Source: an uncultured Verrucomicrobiota bacterium (GTDB taxonomy: Bacteria; Verrucomicrobiota; Verrucomicrobiia; Opitutales; Seribacteraceae). From it: 64,000 nucleotides of DNA. Below, one piece after another: positions 45,570 through 55,248 of the stretch. The stretch lies in the NCBI GenBank assembly GCA_902580225.1, contig CACHJU010000005.1, positions 25,759 to 89,758 of the forward strand, in the 5' to 3' direction. Each line of letters starts with the position of its first letter. Position 1 is the first letter of the stretch. The notes beneath the pieces were generated by a model. The model searched no databases and was not told the origin of the DNA. It saw only the letters and a program-made list of their open reading frames with translations. Both the position numbers and the translations under genes were made by a program.

Positions 45570-46589
45570 TCAAGGTACAGGAACAGTTTCAAAAATCTTT
45601 TTTATTATGTCATCACTTGAAACATTTTCTGCTTCTGCTTCATAACTGACAATAACTCTGTGTCTCAGAACATCCAGTCCAATGTCCTTAATGTCTTGTG
45701 GTGTAACAAAGCTACGCCCTTGCATGAATGCCGATGCTTTTGAAGCTAAAGCCAAACTAATGGTTGCACGTGGAGATGCACCGAACCTAATAAATGCAGA
45801 AAGTTCAGAAGCACCATAACTTTCGGGATTTCTAGTAGCCAGTACAACATCCACTAAATACCCTTTCAACTTCTCGTCCAGGTAAATGCTATCAATTAAT
45901 TTTCGTGACCTGAAAATCGTATCAGCATCAACGACGGGGCTAACTTCATGTTTTACCGAAACATTAGCATTGGAGTCCAAAATTTTAAGTTCTTCATTTC
46001 TATCTGGGTAATCGACAACAAGTTTCAGCATGAAACGATCCATTTGAGCTTCTGGTAGTGGATATGTACCCTCCTGATCAATAGGGTTTTCTGTAGCTAA
46101 CACAAGGAAAGGTTGAGGTAACATAAAGGTTTCGTCTCCAATGGTTACTTGCCTTTCTTGCATTCCCTCAAGCAGAGCACTTTGAACTTTAGCAGGTGCT
46201 CTGTTAATTTCATCAGCTAATAGAAGATTCGTGAATATGGGTCCTTTTTTGGTTGTGAACTCTCCTTTGTTCGGACTGTAAATTAGAGTGCCAACCACAT
46301 CTGCAGGGAGAAGATCAGGGGTGAATTGAATCCTTTTAAACTCTGCTTTCATACATTGTGCCAGTGTTTTAACTGCTAATGTTTTAGCCAGTCCTGGTAC
46401 GCCTTCCAAAAGGACATGCCCATTGGCAAGAAGTCCAATAATTAAGCGATCGACTAGATACTTTTGGCCGACAATTACTTTTCCAATTTCTTGCTTTAGT
46501 AATTCAACCCAAGCTGCTTCGTTTCTGATACGTTCCTGTTCTTCAGGTGCGGGTGGTTGTGCTATTTGTTCAGTTTGATTTGTGGACAT
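45570..46589 (-). CDS. MoxR-family AAA+ ATPase
   Basis: This is a chaperone-like AAA+ ATPase, first in the Bat operon. Walker A (LLEGVPGLAKT), Walker B (LLADEINRAP), the sensor region ATENPIDQEGTYPLPEAQMDRF and the C-terminal lid with SPRATISLALASKA are standard. It is 339 residues. In the MoxR/Bat systems the ATPase assembles or activates VWA-domain proteins encoded next to it. A 15-bp palindrome lies 33 bases upstream in the intergenic region shared with the divergent cyclase gene. Confidence 0.93.
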   Translation of the reverse strand: MSTNQTEQIAQPPAPEEQERIRNEAAWVELLKQEIGKVIVGQKYLVDRLIIGLLANGHVLLEGVPGLAKTLAVKTLAQCMKAEFKRIQFTPDLLPADVVGTLIYSPNKGEFTTKKGPIFTNLLLADEINRAPAKVQSALLEGMQERQVTIGDETFMLPQPFLVLATENPIDQEGTYPLPEAQMDRFMLKLVVDYPDRNEELKILDSNANVSVKHEVSPVVDADTIFRSRKLIDSIYLDEKLKGYLVDVVLATRNPESYGASELSAFIRFGASPRATISLALASKASAFMQGRSFVTPQDIKDIGLDVLRHRVIVSYEAEAENVSSDDIIKKIFETVPVP

Positions 46590-46621
46590 AATTTAAAAAG
46601 ATAACTAAGTTCTAGCGTAAG

Positions 46622-46636
46622 CAAATAGACTATTTG
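46622..46636. promoter_or_regulatory. 15-bp palindrome between moxR and the cyclase gene
   Basis: CAAATAG and CTATTTG flank one central A. It lies 33 bases from the moxR ATG and 117 bases from the divergent cyclase ATG, in a 163-base intergenic region. This position suits an operator for the Bat operon, but no regulator is known. Confidence 0.4.
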
Positions 46637-46752
46637 TCCATTTGAGATGATAGTTAAATTAAAATGAGCAATTTTTTCAGCTTGCACATTGAGCAAAACA
46701 AAAGATTCATTTTAACTGACTAATTCAACTAATCAACAAATATTGCTTTTCT

Positions 46753-49700
46753 ATGTTTAAACTAAGTAAAGAATCAAAATTAACATTTATATGTTTACTC
46801 GTAATTCCTTTCATCTGGATAATAGTTAACCATGGCGGTTACATTGATAGTTGGAAGACAAAAAGCTTGGATTTGCGCTTGAGTTCAAATTTACCTGGTT
46901 CAAGGGGAGAGATTTTACACAACAAAAATTCAAATGAGAAAATTATTGTGGAAGGCAATAAATCGATTCCAAAGATTCCCAAAATTGTTTATGTGAATTT
47001 CGATGCGGCAACCCTAGCAATGGACGATGTAGGTGAAAGGCCTTGGGATCGAGCCTTCTTTAGGGATATGTCGATGGCATTAATGGAAAAAGGTAAAGCA
47101 AGAGTGCTTGCTTTTGACTTTGGTTTTACTCCCAAGAGTATGTCTAAAATGGTTCCTCAGGAAAATTCCTACCGAAGTGATTCAGCAATGGGAGAATTAA
47201 TAAAAGCGTATCCAAATCAAGTCGTTCTTGGTTGCCTGTATTCCGGAGTCCCGACTCCATTTGTCAAAGCATCAGGAGTAAGTGCATTTCCGCCTCTTTT
47301 TAAAGATGGCTATTCAGAAGAAGCTGCAGAGCTGAGTGGAAAATTTAATTACCCGGAATCTCCTACATATCCCATGCAAAATTTCCTTGATGGTAAATAT
47401 GTTGGCCGAACTGGCTCTTTCACTGTTCCTCCTTATCGATACGGTTTCCCGGGTGAAGGTAGACCAGCTGTTGATAATGTTCCTAGGTGGGTCCCTTTAT
47501 GGTTCCCAGGGGGCGGTAAGGCACATGCCTACAATTTATTGGGAGGAAAACAAAGTAAATTACCTTTCGAGATTCAGCTTGAAAATGAAGATGAACATGT
47601 CGAACTTCTTTCTAAATTGAAAGGTATGGGAGCCGTAAAAGAAGCCCTTATAAAAAAAATCGCTTCGATCGAAATTGAAGTTTTAGAACTCAAAGAAAGA
47701 AAAAAATCTTCTCAAGAAGTTTATAATAGCTTGGTAAAAGAAGATTCTGTTTACAAGGAGCTTGAAGAGAGCATCAAAAATTTCTCCTCCTCTCTTCAAG
47801 CTAATCCGTCTTTAAGTGCAATTATACAACCTAAATTGGACTCTTTGAAGGAGGCAAAGGAGAAATTCTTTTTAGGGTTGTTTAATGCATCGAAAACACG
47901 AACAAAAATTGCCAATGATCTGGACATTCACAAAAAAGATTTAATTGAAAAGGAGAGTGTTGTTATAAATTTAAAAACGACATTGACGGCTAACCCTTCG
48001 ATTTCAGCGGTTATTCAACCACAGATTGATTTAAAAGAAAAAGAAATTGCTGAATTAAGAAAAAAAATAGAAAAATCAACTTTTAATATTAAAAAGTCTG
48101 AGACGGAGTTAAAGGAATTAGAAAGCACTCTTGCCAATTTGAGAAAAACTTTGTCTTTAAATCCAGCAATTTCAGGGATTATTGAACCACAAATTAAATC
48201 AAGAGAATTGGAAATAAAATCTCTTCAGGAAAAAATTCAGAATTATCAAAATCAAGAAGATCTAGAATTATCTTTAAAGCAGAAAAATGATCTCTTTGCA
48301 GATTTTCTCAAAAATCTGGAAACCCAAAAGCAGATGCTTGATTCAATTAACCAAGATTTGATTGTTTTGATAAAGCGAGAAGATAAATTCAACCAAGACC
48401 TTGACGATCTGAAGGCAAACGAGATATTTACAATAGAACGGGTTGCTCAACTAGAAGGCAATGCTCCGACTGAGCTAGTTGAAACTAAAAGCACGCTTCG
48501 CTTGGTTTACAAACGTCCAGATGGAGATAACGGAGAGGGTAGATTAGTTGATTCTTTACCTAATGAAGTTCCTTTAATTAGAAATCGTCCTGTTTATACT
48601 CTAGGCGTGGAGTCCCTTTTAGCTTACTATGGATTAACTGAAGAAAATGTAAAAATATCTGAGGATAGATCTCGGTTTATTATTTCAGATCAAGGTGGAA
48701 ATACACTTGTTAATGCTCCTTTGGAGGAAAAACAATTTTTGGAAGTTAATTGGTTTTCTAGCTGGTCTGAAAAGTCACCCGAGAAGATTTTAGTTATGGA
48801 AGCAAAAAGGGCTTACGGGGAAGAGGACCTTAATTTATATGTTTCTTTAATACCCAAGATTTTTGAGATTTTTTTAACAAAAATAAAAGATTATAAATTA
48901 CCTAAGGGTATCAAGGATTACCCTGATTCAATGAAAGATTTAGGTCTGGATGAAAAAGTTGTTGAGATTTCAAGAAAGCTACTGATGCCAAAATTAGCTA
49001 AAGAAGAAATTCCTACCTTCGATCAATTAATGACAGTAATTGATGCTATTTCATATTATTTTATTCCAACCTCGCTTGAATCCACTTACAATCCGATGTG
49101 CGGAATGCGTGATGTGATTCAAAATGGTCGTTTTTTGGATCAAGTGAAATCAACCATTATTTCAATAAAGGAAAAAATCGAAAAATTAGAAGGACCCAAG
49201 GCACTTGGTGCCATTAATCAAGCCTTAGTCCAGAACCCCGGAAATCAAAAGTTACTTTCTCAAAAAAAGCAGGTTGAAGATGCTGTTTTAGCTAACAAAG
49301 CTAATTTGAAAGTACAAGAAGAAGAGCTTTACATGATAAATGAATTCTTCTCTCGATTTGAGAATGCAATTGTTCTGGTAGGACCAGAAGAGGCAACCTT
49401 TCAGGATCTTGCCCCCACTCCTTTTGACAAATCTGCTTCTCCTAAAGTTGGAGTTCATGGTAATTTAATTAAAACTCTTACTTCGGGTTTTTATATAAAG
49501 CGGCTTAGTATTGAGATTGATCATGCTGCAACCTTTGGCGTCGGTCTAATTATGGCCTTACTTGCTGTTTATCAGGGGGCTCGTAGGAGTTGGGTTCAAG
49601 CGGGAGGAATTGTCTTACTTTTGGGATATGTTTTCTTTGGATTTGTTACATTTTCCAAGACTCATGTTGTTTGGCCAATTACTGCACCCGCATGTGCTGG

Positions 49701-50700
49701 GATTAGTACATCTTTTTTTGGGTTGGCTATAATGGTTGTTATTGAACAGAAGGCAAAGGGCCGTCTAAAGGGAATGTTTGGAAGTTATGTTTCTTCTGAG
49801 TTAGTTGAGCAAATGGTTGAATCCGGAGAAGAGCCCTCGCTAGGTGGCCAAGAAACCGCAATAACTGCTTTCTTTAGTGATGTGCAGGCATTTTCAAGTT
49901 TTTCAGAGCTTCTTAGTCCAACCGGTCTCGTTGATCTGATGAATGAGTATTTAACTGCAATGACAAATATTTTGCAGGAGGAAAGAGGGACACTTGACAA
50001 GTATATAGGTGATGCAATCGTTGCAATGTATGGTGCCCCCATACCTATGGATGACCACGCTTACCAATCGGTTAGAACTGCTATTTTGATGCAACAGGAA
50101 CAAATCAAATTAAGAGAAAAATGGTCTCACGAGGAAGAAAAATGGGGGAGGTGCCATGGATTGGTTTCCAAAATGCAAACTCGAATCGGTTGTAACACTG
50201 GTACTGCAACCGTTGGGAACATGGGGGCATTGGATCGATTTAATTACACTATGATGGGAGATATGGTAAATTTGGCTGCCCGATGTGAGAGTGGTGCTAA
50301 AGCCTACGGTGCTTATATTATGATAACGGAAGAAACTATGTTGGCCTCAAAAGAAACTCGTGATGATATTGCTTTTCGATATCTGGATAGAATCGTGGTT
50401 AAAGGGAGAAAGCAACCAGTTGCGATGTTTGAGCCAACTGGCTTTAATTCTGAATTAACTACGGAAACTCAAGATTGCCTAGATTGCTTCCAGCAGGGTA
50501 TTGATAAATATTTAAAACAGGATTGGGATGGTGCTTTGGCAATGTTTGAGAAATCAAAGGGATTTGAACCAAATAAACCGGGTATTACTCCCGGTGTGGT
50601 TGATAATCCCTCAATGATTCTTATCGATCGTTGTCAGATTATGAAGGAAAATCCCCCAGGTGCAGATTGGGACGGCGTTTATGTAATGACATCCAAGTAA
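46753..50700 (+). CDS. CHASE2-domain class III adenylate/guanylate cyclase with coiled-coil insertion
   Basis: This 1315-residue transmembrane signalling enzyme has a CHASE2-type extracytoplasmic sensor. It begins with a membrane helix (LTFICLLVIPFIWIIV), a KIVYVNFDAATLAMD start of CHASE2 and a later IVLVGPEEATFQDLAPTPFD end. The sensor is split by predicted coiled coils (about residues 285-550 and 800-865). Three membrane helices follow (about 923-1000). The cyclase domain (about 1035-1220) has both metal aspartates (FFSDVQAF, GDAIVAMYG) and a Lys (DKYIGDA) and Thr (NYTMMGD) in the purine-recognition positions. The transition-state Asn/Arg pair is in VNLAAR. A TPR-like tail ends it. The nucleotide (cAMP or cGMP) is not settled by sequence. 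Confidence 0.88.
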   Translation: MFKLSKESKLTFICLLVIPFIWIIVNHGGYIDSWKTKSLDLRLSSNLPGSRGEILHNKNSNEKIIVEGNKSIPKIPKIVYVNFDAATLAMDDVGERPWDRAFFRDMSMALMEKGKARVLAFDFGFTPKSMSKMVPQENSYRSDSAMGELIKAYPNQVVLGCLYSGVPTPFVKASGVSAFPPLFKDGYSEEAAELSGKFNYPESPTYPMQNFLDGKYVGRTGSFTVPPYRYGFPGEGRPAVDNVPRWVPLWFPGGGKAHAYNLLGGKQSKLPFEIQLENEDEHVELLSKLKGMGAVKEALIKKIASIEIEVLELKERKKSSQEVYNSLVKEDSVYKELEESIKNFSSSLQANPSLSAIIQPKLDSLKEAKEKFFLGLFNASKTRTKIANDLDIHKKDLIEKESVVINLKTTLTANPSISAVIQPQIDLKEKEIAELRKKIEKSTFNIKKSETELKELESTLANLRKTLSLNPAISGIIEPQIKSRELEIKSLQEKIQNYQNQEDLELSLKQKNDLFADFLKNLETQKQMLDSINQDLIVLIKREDKFNQDLDDLKANEIFTIERVAQLEGNAPTELVETKSTLRLVYKRPDGDNGEGRLVDSLPNEVPLIRNRPVYTLGVESLLAYYGLTEENVKISEDRSRFIISDQGGNTLVNAPLEEKQFLEVNWFSSWSEKSPEKILVMEAKRAYGEEDLNLYVSLIPKIFEIFLTKIKDYKLPKGIKDYPDSMKDLGLDEKVVEISRKLLMPKLAKEEIPTFDQLMTVIDAISYYFIPTSLESTYNPMCGMRDVIQNGRFLDQVKSTIISIKEKIEKLEGPKALGAINQALVQNPGNQKLLSQKKQVEDAVLANKANLKVQEEELYMINEFFSRFENAIVLVGPEEATFQDLAPTPFDKSASPKVGVHGNLIKTLTSGFYIKRLSIEIDHAATFGVGLIMALLAVYQGARRSWVQAGGIVLLLGYVFFGFVTFSKTHVVWPITAPACAGISTSFFGLAIMVVIEQKAKGRLKGMFGSYVSSELVEQMVESGEEPSLGGQETAITAFFSDVQAFSSFSELLSPTGLVDLMNEYLTAMTNILQEERGTLDKYIGDAIVAMYGAPIPMDDHAYQSVRTAILMQQEQIKLREKWSHEEEKWGRCHGLVSKMQTRIGCNTGTATVGNMGALDRFNYTMMGDMVNLAARCESGAKAYGAYIMITEETMLASKETRDDIAFRYLDRIVVKGRKQPVAMFEPTGFNSELTTETQDCLDCFQQGIDKYLKQDWDGALAMFEKSKGFEPNKPGITPGVVDNPSMILIDRCQIMKENPPGADWDGVYVMTSK

Positions 50701-50703
50701 TTT

Positions 50704-51258
50704 TTACTTCCATTTTATATTACATCCAAGACTTGGAACTTGGTCGTTGGGAGGATTTTTTTCCGCGAGTAAAAGATCGACTGCGTTGGTAAGATCGAAA
50801 CCATTTACTTCTTCCTTTTTTCCAGGTCTTGTTCCATCGTATTGCCCACGGTAGAAGAGTTCTTTATCTTTATTATATAAGAAGAAGTCCGGAGTACATG
50901 CTGCGTTATACAATTTTGCAACCGATTGAGTTTCGTCGTATAAGTAGGGGAAATTAAATTGTAATCTTTTAGCTTCAATTGCCATTTTTTCAGGTGAATC
51001 ATCGGGATATGCAACCGCATCATTTGATGAAATAGCATAAACCTTAATTTCTAATTCTTTTAAACTATTAAAAAAGGTAGGAAAGTGTTTGTTAAGGTGC
51101 ACAACATAGGGACAGTGGTTGCATATGAATGCTATAAGGAAACCTTTACCTTGGGTTTCAAATGAGAAATAATTTATTTTTTGATTTACAGAATCCATTA
51201 GGCTAAAAGGATGGGCTTTTGTGCCTAAAGGAACCATGTTTGATTGAGTAGCGACCAT
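50704..51258 (-). CDS. Thioredoxin-like (AhpC/TSA-type) redox protein
   Basis: This thioredoxin-fold protein of 184 residues has a CxxC motif in FICNHCPYVVHLNKHF (residues about 45-60) and the conserved cis-Pro region YDETQSVAKLYNAACTPDFF. The family name in databases is usually 'thioredoxin family protein' or peroxiredoxin-like. No signal peptide is visible, so it is probably cytoplasmic. It is 3 bases behind mrdA, and converges with the cyclase gene across 3 bases. Its role within the cell-shape operon is unclear. Confidence 0.85.
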   Translation of the reverse strand: MVATQSNMVPLGTKAHPFSLMDSVNQKINYFSFETQGKGFLIAFICNHCPYVVHLNKHFPTFFNSLKELEIKVYAISSNDAVAYPDDSPEKMAIEAKRLQFNFPYLYDETQSVAKLYNAACTPDFFLYNKDKELFYRGQYDGTRPGKKEEVNGFDLTNAVDLLLAEKNPPNDQVPSLGCNIKWK

Positions 51259-51261
51259 TTT

Positions 51262-53847
51262 TTAGTTCAAATCAGTGGAATTTTGTTTTTGCTTGTCAAA
51301 ATAAGCCTTGAGAATGTCTTTGGCAACTGGTGTAGCAGTTAAACCTCCTTGGATGTGATCTTGGGGTATGACTCCCTCTACAAGAACCGCAATTGCAACT
51401 TCGGGATTTTTTACCGGTGCAAAACCAATAAACCAAGCAAGTGACAATTTCATATTATGATTTCGCCATTGAGCTGTGCCTGTTTTACCAGCAATTTTAA
51501 TCCCTTCAATTTGACACCTCTTTGCAGTGCCTCTGACCGTTGCTTCGACCATACCCTCGATTATCGCTTCGTAATCACCGTCTTTAAGACCAATTGGTTT
51601 GAATTCAGGATTGGAATTTTTTTTTCGAATTAATGAAGGACTAAACATATTTTGTCTTTTAGCCAAAGCAGCTGCAAAACAAGCCATTTGGAGAGGACTT
51701 TGCCTAAGTCCACCTTGGCCGATTGCTAAATTAAAGGTGTCTTCAAGTGCCCATTTTTCACCAACATTATTTTGTTTCCATTCGGGGTCGGGTACATTGG
51801 GCGAATTTCTTAACCTTGGAAGTTCTATTTCAGGAGTAATATTCATACCGAAAGACTTTGCTTCAGCTATGAGACGATTTTGCCCGAGTCTTTCTGCGAC
51901 TTGAAAAAAATAAACATTACAACTTTGTGCCTCAGCTTCTCGTAAATCCATTTCGCCGTGTCGTCCTGGATAACAATGGCAAATCATTCCTTTATATATT
52001 CCATCACAGATAAATTTTTCTTCTGGGGTAACAACATTTGCTTTTAAAGCAGCAACAGCAGTAACTAACTTGAATGGAGATGCGGGCGAATAACCTGGAT
52101 GCCATGCTCTGGGTAACCATGCCTCTTGCCTTTCTATTTTATCATAGCTTGCTTGGGAAATTCTTGGAGACAAATTCTCAAGGTTATAATGAGGTATGCT
52201 TGCTAAAGTTAATATCTCTCCGGTTTTTACATCGAGAAGAACTGCAGCACCGGGGGGACTTGGAGGGGGTGCTATGAAGTATTTTTGATCATTATTGTTT
52301 TTTTTATCTAAAACGCCTTTTGAATACAGGAGCCTAAGTAAATCATTTGCGTCTTTTTCGGTGCCATTAAAACCTGCAACCGTAGATGCTTCTTTTCCGT
52401 TTAATGGAAAAGGAGCATCCTTAAATGCTGAAAGCAATAATTCTGCACTCACCTCGTTTTCATTTGAATTAATAAGTTCTTTGAGTGTTCTCTTTTCTAT
52501 AGTTTTTTTCCAATTTAAATCAGGTAATATTCTATGAGCAGTGACCCTTTCAGACATTCTTTTTAGTGATAATTCGGCTGTTTTTTGAATTTCAAGGTCT
52601 AAGGATAATTTAATTGATTGTCCTTTTTCAGAAAGAGTTTTTTCAATTTGATTATACCTTAATCCGATCGGATTGATTCTCCAAATGTCACCTCCATCTT
52701 TTCCTTTTAATTGATCATCAAAAAACATTTCTACTCCCGCTTTACCTTTTTTACCTTTAATTTGAAATGTTGCTAAGTCGCTTCCTGATAAACCATCAGT
52801 ATTTGATTCGTAACCGCTTCCCACATAACCCAAAACATGTGACGCTAATTGTTTATGAGGGTAATACCGAACAGATGAAGATTGTACTTGAACAGGAGAA
52901 CTCGGATCTAACCCTTCTATTAACAATGCGTATTCAACCGCATTAAGATCTGAAATCAATTCCATCGGAAGAACCAACCTTTGATTCCAGTGGATTTTGA
53001 GTTTTTTGAATTCAATATTTTGTTTTTTATTTAGGAGAGAATTAATTTCAGCGAGGTATTTTTTCACTACAGAGTACCGAGCTTCCCAATTTAGACTGAA
53101 TAAGTTGGTTTTGAAATTAGGTAAAGCAGCCAAATTCTCTCGATTTATATTAAAAAAGTTATAGAAATCTTGTGATTTTTCATTACTTACGAATGCCTTA
53201 ACTTGATTCGCATAATATTGCTTATTATCGTGAAGGTAAAAATTAGTCTCAAATAATCCAGCAACATTCACATTGATTGATTTCTTAGTGTTTTCACCGC
53301 GAAAAATCGATTGAGAATTTTTTCCAGGATATATTATTTCGCAGGACCAAGTGCCATTGTCGTTTTCTTTTACACTTAATCTTTTATTTCCCCAATATAA
53401 TTTGGTTCGTTGGTTATTATCTATTTTTTCGCCTTTTAAAGAAATGGACCTACCCATTATGTATGGTTCGCGGAAACAATAATAAAGTAATTTTCCAAGA
53501 GATAAATTCGGTATTGATAATTGATTTCGCAGTTTAAACGCTAATTTTTTAAGAAGAATTTTTTCTTCCCATATCTCAGATTTTAGAGCATCTAAATGAA
53601 TAACTGCAGAGAAGTGAGCTTTGTTTCCTATCAAAAGTCTGCCTTCACGATCGAAGACATCACCTCTTGCACCTGGTCGAAGGATTCTTCTCTGCCCTTG
53701 TTTTCTCTCCTTTTCATCAAAAACTTCTTTTTCTAGAATTTGAAGATTCAGCAAGAAAATTAAAATTGTAAAAAAAAGAATTGAGTACAATACTCTAAAA
53801 ATATGGAATCTATTGCTTTCGGAATGAAAGGCTTTATTTAATTTCAT
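51262..53847 (-). CDS. mrdA: Penicillin-binding protein 2 (elongation-specific transpeptidase)
   Basis: This rod-complex peptidoglycan transpeptidase has an N-terminal membrane helix (FRVLYSILFFTILIFLL), a periplasmic dimerisation domain (from about residue 55, with RPGARGDVFDREGR) and the penicillin-binding domain. The active-site motifs are SPFK (SxxK), SCN (SxN) and KTGTAQW (KTG). The length of 861 residues is long for PBP2 (about 630), with extra sequence in the N-terminal half and a 100-residue insertion before the catalytic domain. The frame opens with a TTG at 53877, but ATG 53847 fits better and overlaps mreD by 14 bases. Confidence 0.95.
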   Translation of the reverse strand: MKLNKAFHSESNRFHIFRVLYSILFFTILIFLLNLQILEKEVFDEKERKQGQRRILRPGARGDVFDREGRLLIGNKAHFSAVIHLDALKSEIWEEKILLKKLAFKLRNQLSIPNLSLGKLLYYCFREPYIMGRSISLKGEKIDNNQRTKLYWGNKRLSVKENDNGTWSCEIIYPGKNSQSIFRGENTKKSINVNVAGLFETNFYLHDNKQYYANQVKAFVSNEKSQDFYNFFNINRENLAALPNFKTNLFSLNWEARYSVVKKYLAEINSLLNKKQNIEFKKLKIHWNQRLVLPMELISDLNAVEYALLIEGLDPSSPVQVQSSSVRYYPHKQLASHVLGYVGSGYESNTDGLSGSDLATFQIKGKKGKAGVEMFFDDQLKGKDGGDIWRINPIGLRYNQIEKTLSEKGQSIKLSLDLEIQKTAELSLKRMSERVTAHRILPDLNWKKTIEKRTLKELINSNENEVSAELLLSAFKDAPFPLNGKEASTVAGFNGTEKDANDLLRLLYSKGVLDKKNNNDQKYFIAPPPSPPGAAVLLDVKTGEILTLASIPHYNLENLSPRISQASYDKIERQEAWLPRAWHPGYSPASPFKLVTAVAALKANVVTPEEKFICDGIYKGMICHCYPGRHGEMDLREAEAQSCNVYFFQVAERLGQNRLIAEAKSFGMNITPEIELPRLRNSPNVPDPEWKQNNVGEKWALEDTFNLAIGQGGLRQSPLQMACFAAALAKRQNMFSPSLIRKKNSNPEFKPIGLKDGDYEAIIEGMVEATVRGTAKRCQIEGIKIAGKTGTAQWRNHNMKLSLAWFIGFAPVKNPEVAIAVLVEGVIPQDHIQGGLTATPVAKDILKAYFDKQKQNSTDLN

Positions 53848-54376
53848 GAAGGTCTTCGCTATTTTTCGTATCTTCAAACATCATTTGAATTATTACTCTA
53901 CTAATTTCAATTTTCCAAAAACAAATCGGTATAAAAATTATTGATGAAATTATCAAATCAATTAAAAATCTCTCATACGACCAATCTACACCTAAATTTT
54001 CTTTACATAAAAATAATCCAAATAAGATAATCGTAAAAAAAATGTTTATCAAAAGTTGAAAAGTAACTAAACGCCATAATTTTCTTTTTGTGTTATATTC
54101 TATCCAGCTTTTACCTGTGATGAATGCTAAACACAGAAAAATTGCGTGGAACCCCAAAGGTGTCGAAAGAATTTCATCTAGAAATAAACCGATTATTATG
54201 GATACAATTATTCCATTAAAATAGTTCAAGTATAAGCTTGAATTAAAAAAAAATAAAGCTGGCAAATAAAGAAATATACCTAGGCTTGATATATCAGAAT
54301 TTAATAAGGTTAATAACGAAATAGTAGCAACATCTAAGAATAAAATAATAAATAGTTTTATGCATTCATTTTTCAT
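53834..54376 (-). CDS. mreD: Rod shape-determining protein MreD
   Basis: This 180-residue integral membrane protein has about five hydrophobic segments, with IVSIIIGLFLDEILSTPLGFHAIFL as the recognisable MreD core (GLxxDxxxxxPLG). Membership rests as much on position, between mreC and mrdA, as on sequence. It scaffolds the MreB-PBP2 elongation complex in the inner membrane. Confidence 0.85.
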   Translation of the reverse strand: MKNECIKLFIILFLDVATISLLTLLNSDISSLGIFLYLPALFFFNSSLYLNYFNGIIVSIIIGLFLDEILSTPLGFHAIFLCLAFITGKSWIEYNTKRKLWRLVTFQLLINIFFTIILFGLFLCKENLGVDWSYERFLIDLIISSIIFIPICFWKIEISRVIIQMMFEDTKNSEDLHEIK

Positions 54377-54382
54377 TTGTTA

Positions 54383-55240
54383 TTATTCTTTAATTTTTAG
54401 AATAGCAACTTCATGAATTTCGTTTAATCGAGAATCTAATAAAACTTTTCCTGTTTTAAATAGTCCGTTTCCTCCCTCTTCTAGTTGATAAACCTTTCCA
54501 ATTGGGATACCTTTGGGGAAATTACCTCCAAGATTAGATGTTACGAGTATGAGAGGTTCATTCGATGCTGGATGAATATCATTTGGTACATCTGTGACTA
54601 ATCCATGTGGCATACCTCCAAAATCAATTCCATTTCCCTGAAAGGTTACCGGTCTCATATCATTAACGAAATGTGCAACAATTCGAAAAGTTGGATTTGT
54701 CACGAATTCTACTTCTGAAGATTTTGAGTCAACTTCGTTAATTCTTCCTACAACACCACCATTGAAAATAACTCCACTACCAAGTTTGATTTGTTGGTTT
54801 TCACCTTTTCTCAACGATATTTGCTGCCACCACCCGCTCATTTTTCTGACAGAGACTCTCGCAATAATGGATTCGTATTTCTGACTTTCATCTAAGTTGA
54901 TTGAGTCGTTTAAACTAGAAATTGATTTTTTTAGAAATTTCAGACGCTTAATTTCATTTAATAATGTAACTTGTCTTTTTTCTTGAATTTCGATATCAGC
55001 GTAAAGTCGGGAAATTTCTTTTCCTTTCTCTATCAATGTTTGTTTTGAGTCTGAAAGGTGTCCCCAGTAATTTGATAAATCGTCTATTCGTGAACTTAAT
55101 TCCCAGATTGGAGCCTGAAATTCTCGATACCCTGATTTTGTAAATACCTTTATACTGTTTGGTATTCCAAACCAACATAAGGTAAAAATACCTAAATAAA
55201 AAAATGGTTTACTTTTTCTTCTGTTTGTCTGATTGAACAA
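54383..55240 (-). CDS. mreC: Rod shape-determining protein MreC
   Basis: This bitopic protein of 285 residues has a short cytoplasmic tail, an N-terminal membrane helix (PFFYLGIFTLCWFGIP), a coiled-coil (about residues 60-110) and the paired beta-barrel MreC domain. The domain contains LGSGVIFNGGVVGRINEVDS and the LVTSNLGGNFPKGIPIGKV motif. It bridges MreB in the cytoplasm with PBP2 in the periplasm. It starts 8 bases after mreB. Confidence 0.93.
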   Translation of the reverse strand: MFNQTNRRKSKPFFYLGIFTLCWFGIPNSIKVFTKSGYREFQAPIWELSSRIDDLSNYWGHLSDSKQTLIEKGKEISRLYADIEIQEKRQVTLLNEIKRLKFLKKSISSLNDSINLDESQKYESIIARVSVRKMSGWWQQISLRKGENQQIKLGSGVIFNGGVVGRINEVDSKSSEVEFVTNPTFRIVAHFVNDMRPVTFQGNGIDFGGMPHGLVTDVPNDIHPASNEPLILVTSNLGGNFPKGIPIGKVYQLEEGGNGLFKTGKVLLDSRLNEIHEVAILKIKE

Positions 55241-55248
55241 TTCAATAA

